The notes under the pieces: model-generated
What the model saw: only the letters and a program-made list of their open reading frames with translations
Told to the model about the DNA's origin: nothing
Databases searched by the model: none
Translations under genes and position numbers: made by a program
Shown: in pieces, positions 1 through 6,592 of the stretch
How the letters are laid out: the number at the start of each line of letters is the position of its first letter
Numbering within the stretch: position 1 is the stretch's first letter
NCBI GenBank assembly: GCA_003476595.1
Contig: DMTU01000116.1
Span: forward strand, 19,542-26,133
Source: Acidimicrobiaceae bacterium
Lineage (GTDB): Bacteria; Actinomycetota; Acidimicrobiia; Acidimicrobiales; Salinilacustritrichaceae
DNA length: 6,592 nucleotides
Reading direction: 5' to 3'

Positions 1-1796
1 GGGAGCCCGCGGATGAGGTCCCAGCGGTAGCCGGCGGTGGCCAGGCGTGGGTCCAGCACGGCGACCACGCCGGTGTCCTCGGCCGTGCGGATGAGGCGCC
101 CGGCGCCCTGGGCGAGCAGCGTGGACGCCCGGGGGAGGTCGATGAGCTCGAAGGCGCGCCGGCCGACCTGCTCGCGCCGGGCATCGAGGAGCGGGTCGTC
201 GGGGCGGGCGAAGGGCAGCTTGTCGATGATCACGCACGACAGCGACGGGCCGGGCACGTCGACGCCCTCCCAGAACGACATGGTGGCGAACAGGCTGGCG
301 GCGGCCTCGTCGGTGAAGGCCGAGAGCAGCGCCGGCTTGGGCTGCTCGCCCTGGGCCAGCACGGGCGTGTCGAGGCGGGGGCGCAGGGCCTCCACCGCGG
401 CCTGCATCGCCTTCCACGACGTGAACAGGGCCATGGTGCGCCCACCAGCGGCCTCGATGAGCGCGGCGATCTCGTCGTGGACGGCGTCGGCGCGCTCCTG
501 GCGGGGATCGGGCAGGTGGGTGGCGCAGTAGAGGACCGCGTTGGCCTCGTAGTCGAAGGGGCTGCCCACATCGATCTCGGTGGTGTTGCCCATGGGCAGG
601 CCGAGGCGGGTGGGCAGCTTCGGCGGGATCGTGGCCGAGCACAGCACCGCGGTGGTCTCCCGCCAGAGCAGCTCCTCGAGCAGGCCGGCGACGTCGATCG
701 GGGCGATCCGCAGCCGGGCCGAGCCGGGCCGGCCCTCCACCCACGCCACGCTGCCGGTGGGGACGACGCTGGCCCGCAGGATGGCCTCGGACAGGCCGAG
801 GAGCTGCTGGGAGGCGCGGTTCCGGCGGGCGACGACGTCCACGTTGGACTCGGGCACGCCCTTCAGCGCGGTGCTCGCGGCGTCCAGCTTCGTCCGGAGC
901 TGGGTGAGCTGGTCGACGAGGCGGGACGGGGGTGGGTCGAGCCGCTGGCCGACGAGGTCGTCGAGCACGTCGGCGATGCGCGCCGAGATGGCGAGGATGT
1001 CGGTGACGAGGGCGTCGTCGGCGATGACCCGGCCCACGGCGTAGGCCGCCGCGCTGATGCGGCCACTCGTGAGCTCGCTGCCGGAGGTCGAGGACACGAC
1101 CTCCTCGACCCGGTGGGCCTCGTCGAGGACGACGAGGTCGTGTGGTGGCAGGACGACCCCGCCGGCGGCGATGTGGGTGCCGTAGAGGTGGGTGTTCACC
1201 ACGATCACGTCCGCCTCGGCGGCACGGCGGCGCGCACCTTCGGCGAAGCACGTCTCGCCCTTGGGGCACTTCGACGCGCCGGGGCACTCGTCCGAGCCGA
1301 CCGAGACGGTGTCCCACACCGCGGCCCGGGGCTCCAGGGCGAGCTCGGCCCGGTCGCCGATCTCGGTCTCGTTCGCCCACTCGAGCACGGCGGTGAGCCC
1401 GGGGTCGTCGTTGGCGACGTCGAGGCGACCCTGGCGGTCGTCGAGCAGCTCGGCGACCCGCTGGCGGCACACGTAGTTGGACCGGCCCTTGAGGATGGCC
1501 CAGGAGAACCCGCCGACGTGGGCGTCGAGGAAGGGCAGGTCCTTGCCGGCGAGCTGGTCCTGCAGGGCCTTGGTGGCGGTGGCGACCACGACCCGGGCGC
1601 CGGTGACCACGGCGGGCACGAGGTAGGCCAGCGTCTTGCCGGTGCCGGTGCCGGCCTGCACCACCAGGTGGCGGCCGGACTCGATGGCGTCGGCGACGGC
1701 CTCGGCCATGACGCGCTGGCCGTCGCGCACCTCGCCGCCGCCGGGCAGCTGGGCGACGACCTTCTCCAGCGTCTCGGCGATCTCGGGGGCGGCCAC
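1..1796 (-). CDS. dinG: ATP-dependent DNA helicase, DinG/XPD-like (superfamily 2, Fe-S), C-terminus cut by window edge
   Basis: The 598 visible residues carry a full set of DinG/XPD-type helicase motifs. They are Walker A GTGTGKT (about 49-55), an ATATKALQ segment, a DEAH box (225-228), CSAT (386-389), the motif V-like SFWEGVDVPG (507-516) and the motif VI-like QGAGRLIR (563-570). Four cysteines, C110, C171, C177 and C183, lie between Walker A and DEAH as in the [4Fe-4S] domain of this family. The family unwinds DNA 5'-3' using ATP and acts in repair and in resolving D-loops, R-loops and other blocked structures. I chose GTG at 1796 because it lies just ahead of the usual LPGG...REGQ-like N-terminus and 12 bases after the T of a TACCGT hexamer. 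An in-frame GTG at 1826 is the alternative. Only a few tens of residues seem to be missing beyond base 1. The gene follows the yihY-like gene on the same strand after about 50 bases. No LexA-type box was seen. Confidence 0.93.
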   Translation of the reverse strand, partial: MAAPEIAETLEKVVAQLPGGGEVRDGQRVMAEAVADAIESGRHLVVQAGTGTGKTLAYLVPAVVTGARVVVATATKALQDQLAGKDLPFLDAHVGGFSWAILKGRSNYVCRQRVAELLDDRQGRLDVANDDPGLTAVLEWANETEIGDRAELALEPRAAVWDTVSVGSDECPGASKCPKGETCFAEGARRRAAEADVIVVNTHLYGTHIAAGGVVLPPHDLVVLDEAHRVEEVVSSTSGSELTSGRISAAAYAVGRVIADDALVTDILAISARIADVLDDLVGQRLDPPPSRLVDQLTQLRTKLDAASTALKGVPESNVDVVARRNRASQQLLGLSEAILRASVVPTGSVAWVEGRPGSARLRIAPIDVAGLLEELLWRETTAVLCSATIPPKLPTRLGLPMGNTTEIDVGSPFDYEANAVLYCATHLPDPRQERADAVHDEIAALIEAAGGRTMALFTSWKAMQAAVEALRPRLDTPVLAQGEQPKPALLSAFTDEAAASLFATMSFWEGVDVPGPSLSCVIIDKLPFARPDDPLLDARREQVGRRAFELIDLPRASTLLAQGAGRLIRTAEDTGVVAVLDPRLATAGYRWDLIRGL

Positions 1797-1802
1797 CGTG
1801 CG

Positions 1803-1810
1803 ACGGTACC
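1803..1810 (-). promoter_or_regulatory. candidate -10 element (GGTACCGT) for the dinG-like gene
   Basis: On the minus strand GGTACCGT contains TACCGT, a TANNNT hexamer. Its first T (1808) is 12 bases before GTG at 1796, so transcription would begin at or next to the start codon. No -35 TTGAC-like hexamer is evident. The only purine-rich run upstream (GGGAG) is about 17 bases from the start, too far for a normal ribosome site. This is inference from position and from the same arrangement at four other genes here. Confidence 0.5.
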
Positions 1811-1846
1811 GCGCTCCCGGTGACACGCCGGGCGATCGGAGGGTGC

Positions 1847-2749
1847 CTACTCGTCGAGGCGGTCGACCACCGCGCCGGACCGGTTGGCGCCGACGGCGAC
1901 CTCGGTGTCGACGCGCGGGACCTCGAGGGGGACCTGCACGGTGCCGTGATGGGACTCCCACTCGATGACGTTGACGGTGGAGCCGTAGACGACCAGGCGG
2001 CCGAAGAAGGCCAGCCACAGCAGGATGGCGACGACGATGCCGAGCGATCCGTAGAGCGCGGAGGAGTTGGCCACCAGCTTCGGCACGTACACGGTGCCGA
2101 CCAGCTTCAGCACCTCGAAGCCGACGGCGCAGAAGGCGGCACCGGGTGCCAGCGCCCGCCAGCCCACGTGGACGCGCCCGAGTGCCCAGAACAGCCAGAG
2201 GAACAGCGCGAAGTTGACGGCGAGGCCGGCCAGCACGGAGAGGGGAGCGAAGAACCCGGGCAGGAAGTTGATGAGGGCGCTGAGGGCCAGGGACCCGACG
2301 AGGATGACCCCGCCGCCGGCGACGACGCCGATCGCCTTCAGCTTGTCCTTGAGCCCGGTCCCGAGCGTCTGCCACGTGCTGTCCACGGCGCGCTGGAGCG
2401 CCACGACCACGTTCAGCCCGCTCCACAGCAGGGTGGCGAGGCCGATGGCGCCGGTCGTGCCCCGGTTCTCCTTGGCGGTGTCGATCGCGGCGCGCAGGTC
2501 CTCGGCGAGCTGGTCGTCGGCGGCGATGCCGAGCGAGTCGATGACCTCGTCGGCGAAGGTGACGTCGTCGGCGGCGACGAAGCCCACGATCGCGACCGCC
2601 AGGATCAGGAGCGGGAACAGGGACAGGAAGGCCTGCAGCGCGATGCCGTTGGCCAGCGCGGTGCCCTTCACCTCGCCGAAGCGCTCCTGCACCCGCAGGA
2701 GCCATCCCAGGACGGGGTACTCGGCCAGTCTCTCCTTGATGGACGCCAC
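1847..2749 (-). CDS. YihY/BrkB family inner-membrane protein
   Basis: The protein has 300 residues and about six hydrophobic segments, near 38-60, 98-120, 139-166, 172-191, 200-222 and 234-256. Two signatures fit the YihY/BrkB (formerly 'ribonuclease BN') family: an early ANGIALQAFLSLFPLLIL segment, and a late YGSLGIVVAILLWLAFFGRL segment followed by YGSTVN. The family was once called tRNA-processing RNase BN, but that activity belongs to another protein. The true function is not settled, and transport or envelope roles have been proposed. The GTG at 2749 is firmly fixed because an in-frame TAA lies four codons upstream. AAGGG lies three bases before GTG, closer than normal for a ribosome site. 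The C-terminal tail after about residue 262 is hydrophilic. The gene is divergent from uppS across 83 bases and is followed by the dinG-like gene on the same strand. Confidence 0.92.
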   Translation of the reverse strand: MASIKERLAEYPVLGWLLRVQERFGEVKGTALANGIALQAFLSLFPLLILAVAIVGFVAADDVTFADEVIDSLGIAADDQLAEDLRAAIDTAKENRGTTGAIGLATLLWSGLNVVVALQRAVDSTWQTLGTGLKDKLKAIGVVAGGGVILVGSLALSALINFLPGFFAPLSVLAGLAVNFALFLWLFWALGRVHVGWRALAPGAAFCAVGFEVLKLVGTVYVPKLVANSSALYGSLGIVVAILLWLAFFGRLVVYGSTVNVIEWESHHGTVQVPLEVPRVDTEVAVGANRSGAVVDRLDE

Positions 2750-2755
2750 GGGCCC

Positions 2756-2763
2756 TTGTTACC
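2756..2763 (-). promoter_or_regulatory. candidate -10 element (GGTAACAA) for the yihY-like gene
   Basis: GGTAACAA on the minus strand places its T (2761) 12 bases before GTG at 2749, the same spacing as at the dinG-like and RDD genes. The hexamer TAACAA lacks the final T of TANNNT, so it is a weaker match. A CTGGAC-like hexamer lies roughly 17 bases further upstream and might be a poor -35. The call rests on the shared position of GGTA across five genes. Confidence 0.4.
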
Positions 2764-2817
2764 CGGATGTGGCGCAGGTCCAGACATCACCGTGTCGCGG
2801 GCGGCCCGGTCGCCAGA

Positions 2818-2825
2818 GGTAGCGT
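2818..2825 (+). promoter_or_regulatory. candidate -10 element (GGTAGCGT) for uppS-recO
   Basis: TAGCGT (2820-2825) fits the TANNNT -10 pattern, and its T is 13 bases before ATG at 2833. This would give a leaderless uppS-recO transcript. AGAGG at 2815-2819 is 13 bases from ATG, too far for a good ribosome site. No clear TTGAC -35 was found. Confidence 0.5.
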
Positions 2826-2832
2826 CGGCTCC

Positions 2833-3558
2833 ATGGCCGTCGAGGGCATCGACCCGGCGCGGGTGCCGCGCCACATCGCCGCCGTCATGGACGGCAACGG
2901 CAGGTGGGCGGAGCGGCGCGGCCTCAAGCGCACCGAGGGCCACGCCGCCGGCGAGGAGGCCCTGCTCGACGCCACGAACGGGTGCCTGGACCTCGGGGTC
3001 GACTGGTTCACCGTCTACGCGTTCTCCACAGAGAACTGGAAGCGGCCCACCGACGAGGTGCGCTACCTGATGGGGTTCAACGAGTCGCTGCTGCTGCGCC
3101 GGCGCGACGAGCTGCACGAGAAGAACGTGCGCATGCGCTTCATCGGCCGTCGGGGCTGGCGGGTGCCCAAGCGGGTCCTGCGCCGCATGGACGAGTCCCT
3201 CGAGCTGACCCAGCACAACACCGGCATGACGCTGACGATCGCGTTCGACTACGGCGGTCGGGCCGAGCTGGTCGACGCGGTGCGGGCCATCGTCGAGGAG
3301 GGCGTGCCTGCGGACAAGATCACCGAGAAGACGATCGCCCGGCACCTGTACGACCCCGACATGCCGGACCCCGACCTGATGATCCGCACGTCCGGTGAGC
3401 AGCGGATCTCCAACTACCTGCTCTGGCAGCTGGCGTACAGCGAGCTCACCTTCCCCGACGTGCTGTGGCCGGACTTCCGGCGGGAGCACCTCTTCGACGC
3501 GGTCCGGGAGTACCAGGAGCGCCAGCGCCGCTTCGGGGGCGTCGAGCGGTCGTCGTGA
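2833..3558 (+). CDS. uppS: isoprenyl (di-trans,poly-cis) diphosphate synthase, UppS-type cis-prenyltransferase
   Basis: This 241-residue enzyme condenses isopentenyl diphosphate units onto an allylic diphosphate. The product is the polyprenyl diphosphate precursor of the lipid carrier for peptidoglycan and other wall polymers. It acts in the cytosol at the membrane. Signature blocks are all present: HIAAVMDGNGRWA with catalytic Asp20, Gly36-His37, FSTENWKRP (64-72), AFDYGGR (137-143), and DLMIRTSGEQRISNYL with Arg185 and Arg191, then AYSE with Glu204. By family knowledge these correspond to E. coli Asp26, His43, the SxENW loop, Arg194, Arg200 and Glu213. The length is normal for the family. 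The frame stays open upstream to 2767, but ATG at 2833 fits the family N-terminus and follows a TAGCGT -10 candidate. The product chain length cannot be read from sequence alone. The stop overlaps the recO start. Confidence 0.96.
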   Translation: MAVEGIDPARVPRHIAAVMDGNGRWAERRGLKRTEGHAAGEEALLDATNGCLDLGVDWFTVYAFSTENWKRPTDEVRYLMGFNESLLLRRRDELHEKNVRMRFIGRRGWRVPKRVLRRMDESLELTQHNTGMTLTIAFDYGGRAELVDAVRAIVEEGVPADKITEKTIARHLYDPDMPDPDLMIRTSGEQRISNYLLWQLAYSELTFPDVLWPDFRREHLFDAVREYQERQRRFGGVERSS

Positions 3559-4277
3559 GCGGGTCCCGGCTCTACCGGGACGAGGGCGTGGTGCTGCGCA
3601 CCTACAAGCTCGGCGAGGCCGACCGCATCGTGGTGCTCGCCACCCAGCAGCACGGCAAGGTCCGGGCCGTCGCCAAGGGCGTGCGCAAGACGAAGTCGAA
3701 GTTCGGCGCCCGCCTCGAGCCGCTGTCGCACGTGGCGCTGCAGCTGTACGAGGGCCGGAACCTGGACACGATCACCCAGGTCGAGGGCATCGACGCCTTC
3801 CGCCCGATCCGCGACGACCTCGACCGCTACGGCGCGGCCATGACCGTGCTCGAGGTGGTCGATCAGCTGTCCATGGAGCGCGAGTCCGACCCGCACCGGT
3901 TCCGGATGCTGGTGGGTGTCCTGCGCACGCTCGCCGACAACGACAACCCCCTGGTGGTGCCGGCCTTCGAGCTGAAGGTGCTGGCCCACGAGGGCCTCGG
4001 GCTCCAGGTCGACGAGTGCGTGTCGTGCGGGGCCGGCGACCCGCTGGTCGCCATCGACCTGCTCAGCGGTGGCATGCGGTGCCCCACGTGCCGACAGGGG
4101 CGGGCGGTGTCGGGCGAAGCGCTCCGGCTGCTCCGCGCCATCCTCGGTGGACGGCTCTCGACGGTGCTCGCCGAGGAGCCGTCACCGGCCGCGGCTGAGG
4201 TCGCCGCCATCGCCACCGAAGCGGTGGAGCAGCTCATCGAGCGGCGCCTGCGGACCCCGGGGCTGCTCGGGCACTGA
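3555..4277 (+). CDS. recO: DNA repair protein RecO
   Basis: This 240-residue protein is the recombination mediator that works with RecR to load RecA onto SSB-coated single-stranded DNA and to anneal strands. The N-terminus (YRDEGVVLRTYKLGEADRIV, with GKVRAVAKGVRKTKSKFGARLEP after it) is the typical RecO OB-fold start. A CVSC...CPTC pair (C155, C158, C176, C179) forms the zinc-finger region common in RecO proteins outside the enterobacteria. The GTG at 3555 is chosen because it overlaps the uppS stop as GTGA, the standard coupled arrangement, and because the conserved N-terminus follows at once. A purine-rich GGGGG run about 15-20 bases upstream is a weak ribosome site at best, so translation is probably coupled to uppS. 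Its promoter is presumably that of uppS. The gene converges on the RDD gene. Confidence 0.95.
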   Translation: MSGSRLYRDEGVVLRTYKLGEADRIVVLATQQHGKVRAVAKGVRKTKSKFGARLEPLSHVALQLYEGRNLDTITQVEGIDAFRPIRDDLDRYGAAMTVLEVVDQLSMERESDPHRFRMLVGVLRTLADNDNPLVVPAFELKVLAHEGLGLQVDECVSCGAGDPLVAIDLLSGGMRCPTCRQGRAVSGEALRLLRAILGGRLSTVLAEEPSPAAAEVAAIATEAVEQLIERRLRTPGLLGH

Positions 4278-4295
4278 GACGGCACTGCCGAGCAG
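4263..4295 (+). terminator. hairpin overlapping the recO stop, possible terminator
   Basis: CTGCTCGG (4263-4270) is the exact reverse complement of CCGAGCAG (4288-4295). With a one-base bulge the stem extends by two pairs. The recO stop codon (4275-4277) lies in the loop. No T-run follows, which is usual for GC-rich actinobacterial terminators but leaves the call uncertain. It could also act on transcripts from the convergent RDD gene. Confidence 0.4.
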
Positions 4296-4366
4296 ACCGC
4301 CCTGTGGGGGCCGGCGTCGGGAGCGCCAGCGAGCAGTCGGCACGCGGCGCTGCGGAGCAGACCGCC
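4281..4366. repeat. pair of 21-base imperfect direct repeats in the recO/RDD convergent gap
   Basis: Bases 4281-4301 and 4346-4366 match at 19 of 21 positions and share the uninterrupted 12-mer GAGCAGACCGCC (4290-4301 and 4355-4366). A shorter related GAGCAG lies between them at 4331-4336. The second copy can fold on itself (GCGG at 4352-4355 with CCGC at 4362-4365). The repeats fill most of the 92-base gap between the recO and RDD stop codons, where no gene is visible. A terminator role or a local duplication would both fit. Confidence 0.6.
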
Positions 4367-4369
4367 GGA

Positions 4370-5635
4370 TTACGTGTCGATGGGCTTCCAGCGCTGGGAG
4401 CCGTCGTCCCACTGGAGCCAGGCCTGGCGGTTCGGCTCCCACTGGATGTAGGTGCCCCGGGCTGCGTCCCACTGGGGCGGCGGCAGCTCGTAGCGGGGTG
4501 CGGCGGCCGGGGGCTCGGGCGCCTCTGACCGCGGGGGTGCGGTGGGCGGCCCGTCGGCGCCGGGGGCGGCGAAGGGCGGTGGCTCGGTGGCGGGCGCCGG
4601 GTCGTGGGGCGCGGGGTCGTGGGGTGCCGGCGCCGACCAGTCGGCGCTCGGGCTCGTGGGCGGCTCCCAGCTCTGGGCCGGGTCCTCGACCTCGGGCAGG
4701 GTCGGGGCCTCCCACTCGGGCGCGCCGGGGGGCGCCTGGCCGGCGGCCGCCGCATCGGCGTCGGCACGCTCGTCGAGCTCCTGGACGGCGGGCGGTGGCG
4801 TCACGTCGAGATCGGGCGCGTGGGACCAGTCGGGATCCGCGTGCACGGTGGGCGTCTCCTGGTCCACGCGCTGGCCGGACTCGGGGACGTCGAGGCTGCG
4901 GAAGTCCAGGTCCGGCTCGGCGCCGGCTGCCGGCGACTCCCACCGCCCGTCCCGGGGCGGTGCCGTCTGCCAGCCCTGCCCGGTGGTCGGCGGTGTGCTC
5001 GGAGGCGGCGCGGTCGGTGGGGCGGCCCCCCACGCCTGCTGGCCGGGAGGGATCGGCGCGTTGGAGGTCAGGATCGGCTGCCCGACGCTGGAGGAGGCCA
5101 CCACGTAGGTGCCGGCGGCCAGGTCGCCGACCCGGCGGTGACCCGAGGAGGTGAAGGCGGCGATGGGCCCGACGAGCGGGATGATCCAGGGGGCGGCGTC
5201 GACGACCCACAGCAGCGTGCGGGCCAGGCTCTTGCCGATGCCGATCTTGGCGCCGTACTGGTCGACGACGCGCAGGCCGAAGAGGAGCTTGCCGGGGGAG
5301 CCACCGGTGAGGCCCTGGAGCACGATGAAGAAGGCGAGCCAGCCGAGGGACAGGGCGGTCTGCACGCCGGCCTCGCCGGTGTCGAGCAGGTAGATGCTGC
5401 CGTCGGCGGCGATGCAGGCGTCGGCCGCGCCGGGGTTCTGCTCCTCGAACAGGTCGCAGGCCTCCTCCTCGGCGACGCCCGGCGGGATCTCGGTGTACTC
5501 GGCCATCGACGCGAAGCCCGCGGCCACGATGGCGACGTAGATGAGCAGGTCGGCGATCCAGGCCAGGGAGCGACGACCCATCACCGCCGTGGGGTCGGCG
5601 GCCGGGGGCGTGCCGTACTGCAGGGGAGCGGTCAC
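4370..5635 (-). CDS. RDD family membrane protein with long Pro/Ala/acidic, Trp-dotted tail and C-terminal QW repeats
   Basis: The protein has 421 residues. Residues about 18-185 form an RDD domain: [13 protein letters not shown] opening the first membrane segment (about 24-44), a second segment about 93-110, then [18 protein letters not shown] (111-128), a hydrophobic stretch about 141-162 and [14 protein letters not shown] (166-179). The Arg and Asp positions that name the family are present. The biochemical role of most RDD proteins is unknown, and ion transport has been suggested for some. The acidic loop at 45-92 holds two cysteines (C60, C74). Residues about 186-386 are rich in Pro, Ala, Asp and Glu and look disordered. 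The last 35 residues contain three xQW[DE] repeats. GTG at 5633-5635 is chosen as start, and Met19 just before the first membrane segment is the alternative. The gene is divergent from glyS and convergent with recO. Confidence 0.88.
   Translation of the reverse strand: MTAPLQYGTPPAADPTAVMGRRSLAWIADLLIYVAIVAAGFASMAEYTEIPPGVAEEEACDLFEEQNPGAADACIAADGSIYLLDTGEAGVQTALSLGWLAFFIVLQGLTGGSPGKLLFGLRVVDQYGAKIGIGKSLARTLLWVVDAAPWIIPLVGPIAAFTSSGHRRVGDLAAGTYVVASSSVGQPILTSNAPIPPGQQAWGAAPPTAPPPSTPPTTGQGWQTAPPRDGRWESPAAGAEPDLDFRSLDVPESGQRVDQETPTVHADPDWSHAPDLDVTPPPAVQELDERADADAAAAGQAPPGAPEWEAPTLPEVEDPAQSWEPPTSPSADWSAPAPHDPAPHDPAPATEPPPFAAPGADGPPTAPPRSEAPEPPAAAPRYELPPPQWDAARGTYIQWEPNRQAWLQWDDGSQRWKPIDT
4388..4477 (-). 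repeat. three contiguous 10-codon repeats (xQW[DE]x5[YW]) at the RDD protein C-terminus
   Basis: Residues 387-396 ([10 protein letters not shown]), 397-406 ([10 protein letters not shown]) and 407-416 ([10 protein letters not shown]) abut without gaps. Each has QW at positions 2-3, an acidic residue at 4 and an aromatic at 10. The tail after them is only five residues. I do not recognise a named domain; the DUF2510-type WYPDP motif is different. Confidence 0.75.
4599..4628 (-). repeat. 15-base tandem duplication encoding APHDP twice
   Basis: Bases 4599-4613 and 4614-4628 agree at 13 of 15 positions and produce two successive APHDP units (residues 337-346) in the low-complexity tail of the RDD protein. 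This looks like a recent in-frame slippage event in disordered coding sequence. Confidence 0.7.
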
Positions 5636-5641
5636 GACGCG

Positions 5642-5649
5642 GGTCTACC
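5642..5649 (-). promoter_or_regulatory. candidate -10 element (GGTAGACC) for the RDD gene
   Basis: On the minus strand TGGTAGACC gives a TGn-extended -10-like element whose T (5647) is 12 bases before GTG at 5635. The hexamer TAGACC lacks the terminal T of TANNNT. There is no Shine-Dalgarno between it and the start. The element flanks the palindrome at 5655-5698. Confidence 0.42.
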
Positions 5650-5654
5650 AGAAC

Positions 5655-5698
5655 CCCCTGACGGGCCCCCGGCAACGGCTTCGGGGACCCGTCAGGGG
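5655..5698. promoter_or_regulatory. 44-base near-palindrome between the divergent RDD and glyS promoters
   Basis: CCCCTGACGGG (5655-5665) is the exact reverse complement of CCCGTCAGGGG (5688-5698). After a single C/A mismatch (5666/5687) the dyad continues with CCCCG (5667-5671) against CGGGG (5682-5686), leaving a ten-base centre. That is 16 pairs in a 17-position stem. The centre (5676.5) almost coincides with the midpoint of the two candidate -10 elements. If both transcripts begin near their start codons, neither includes it, which favours a DNA operator over an RNA hairpin. The alternative is a cruciform or terminator-like structure. Confidence 0.65.
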
Positions 5699-5702
5699 CG
5701 TC

Positions 5703-5710
5703 GGTAGGCT
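5703..5710 (+). promoter_or_regulatory. candidate -10 element (GGTAGGCT) for glyS
   Basis: TAGGCT (5705-5710) fits TANNNT. Its T is 16 bases before ATG at 5721, so a start about 12 bases downstream would leave a leader of roughly four bases. No Shine-Dalgarno is properly placed; AGGGG at 5694-5698 is more than 20 bases away. No T-box or other riboswitch can fit such a leader. Confidence 0.5.
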
Positions 5711-5720
5711 CCGACCCCCT

Positions 5721-6592
<872 letters not shown>

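Noticed and set aside
477..1823. A 448-codon plus-strand open frame opposite the dinG-like gene.
   Set aside because: The opposite strand encodes all helicase motifs in order. This frame has Gly/Val/Asp-rich low-complexity sequence and no recognisable domain.
1797..1846. A LexA/SOS operator for the dinG-like gene, expected by analogy with E. coli.
   Set aside because: No GAAC-N4-GTTC-like actinobacterial SOS box or CTG-N10-CAG-type site is convincing in the gap; only the short CGGTACCG palindrome is present.
2767..2832. A 22-residue N-terminal extension of UppS from an upstream ATG at 2767.
   Set aside because: It would overlap the divergent promoter region, has Arg/Gly-rich non-conserved sequence, and is not needed for the usual family N-terminus; ATG at 2833 fits better.
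1820..3070. A 416-codon plus-strand open frame covering the yihY-like gene and the start of uppS.
   Set aside because: It is antisense to a clear six-segment membrane protein and out of frame with uppS, so it is a composition shadow.
3465..3554. A longer RecO starting inside uppS (frame open from 3465).
   Set aside because: It would need 90 bases of overlap with conserved uppS coding sequence, and the conserved RecO N-terminus begins just after GTG at 3555.
5636..5720. A T-box or glycine riboswitch ahead of glyS, suggested by the large hairpin.
   Set aside because: The gap is only 85 bases, no T-box core or glycine aptamer features are visible, and the hairpin lies upstream of the likely transcription start.

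Overview
The window is GC-rich DNA (clearly well above 60% G+C) with many GTG starts. The proteins look actinobacterial: an Fe-S DinG-type helicase, a cis-prenyltransferase next to RecO, an RDD protein with a long Pro/Ala/acidic tail, and a single-chain glycyl-tRNA synthetase. My best guess is Actinomycetota, perhaps an Acidimicrobiia-like lineage. That placement is inference from protein style, not from any marker search.

Layout. Positions 1-1796 (minus) hold most of a DinG/XPD-like helicase whose C-terminal end lies outside the window. Positions 1847-2749 (minus) encode a YihY/BrkB-type membrane protein. An 83-base divergent gap follows, then uppS (2833-3558, plus) and recO (3555-4277, plus), which overlap by four bases as GTGA. 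A 92-base convergent gap with repeats and a hairpin separates recO from an RDD membrane protein (4370-5635, minus). An 85-base divergent gap with a large near-palindrome leads to glyS (5721 to the right edge, plus, truncated).

These are mainly chromosomal housekeeping functions: DNA repair (DinG-like, RecO), cell-wall lipid carrier synthesis (UppS), translation (GlyS), and two poorly understood membrane proteins. I see no mobile element, CRISPR array, tRNA, rRNA or defence or secondary-metabolite locus, and no obviously new multi-gene system.

The most interesting signals are small. (1) Every gene that should begin its own transcript (five of five) has GGTA just upstream, with the T 12, 12, 12, 13 or 16 bases before the start codon, and no well-placed Shine-Dalgarno. 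This suggests -10 elements driving leaderless or nearly leaderless mRNAs. (2) A 44-base near-palindrome sits almost exactly midway between the two back-to-back promoters of the RDD gene and glyS. (3) The RDD protein ends in three contiguous ten-residue xQW[DE] repeats after a disordered-looking tail dotted with W[ES]xP motifs.
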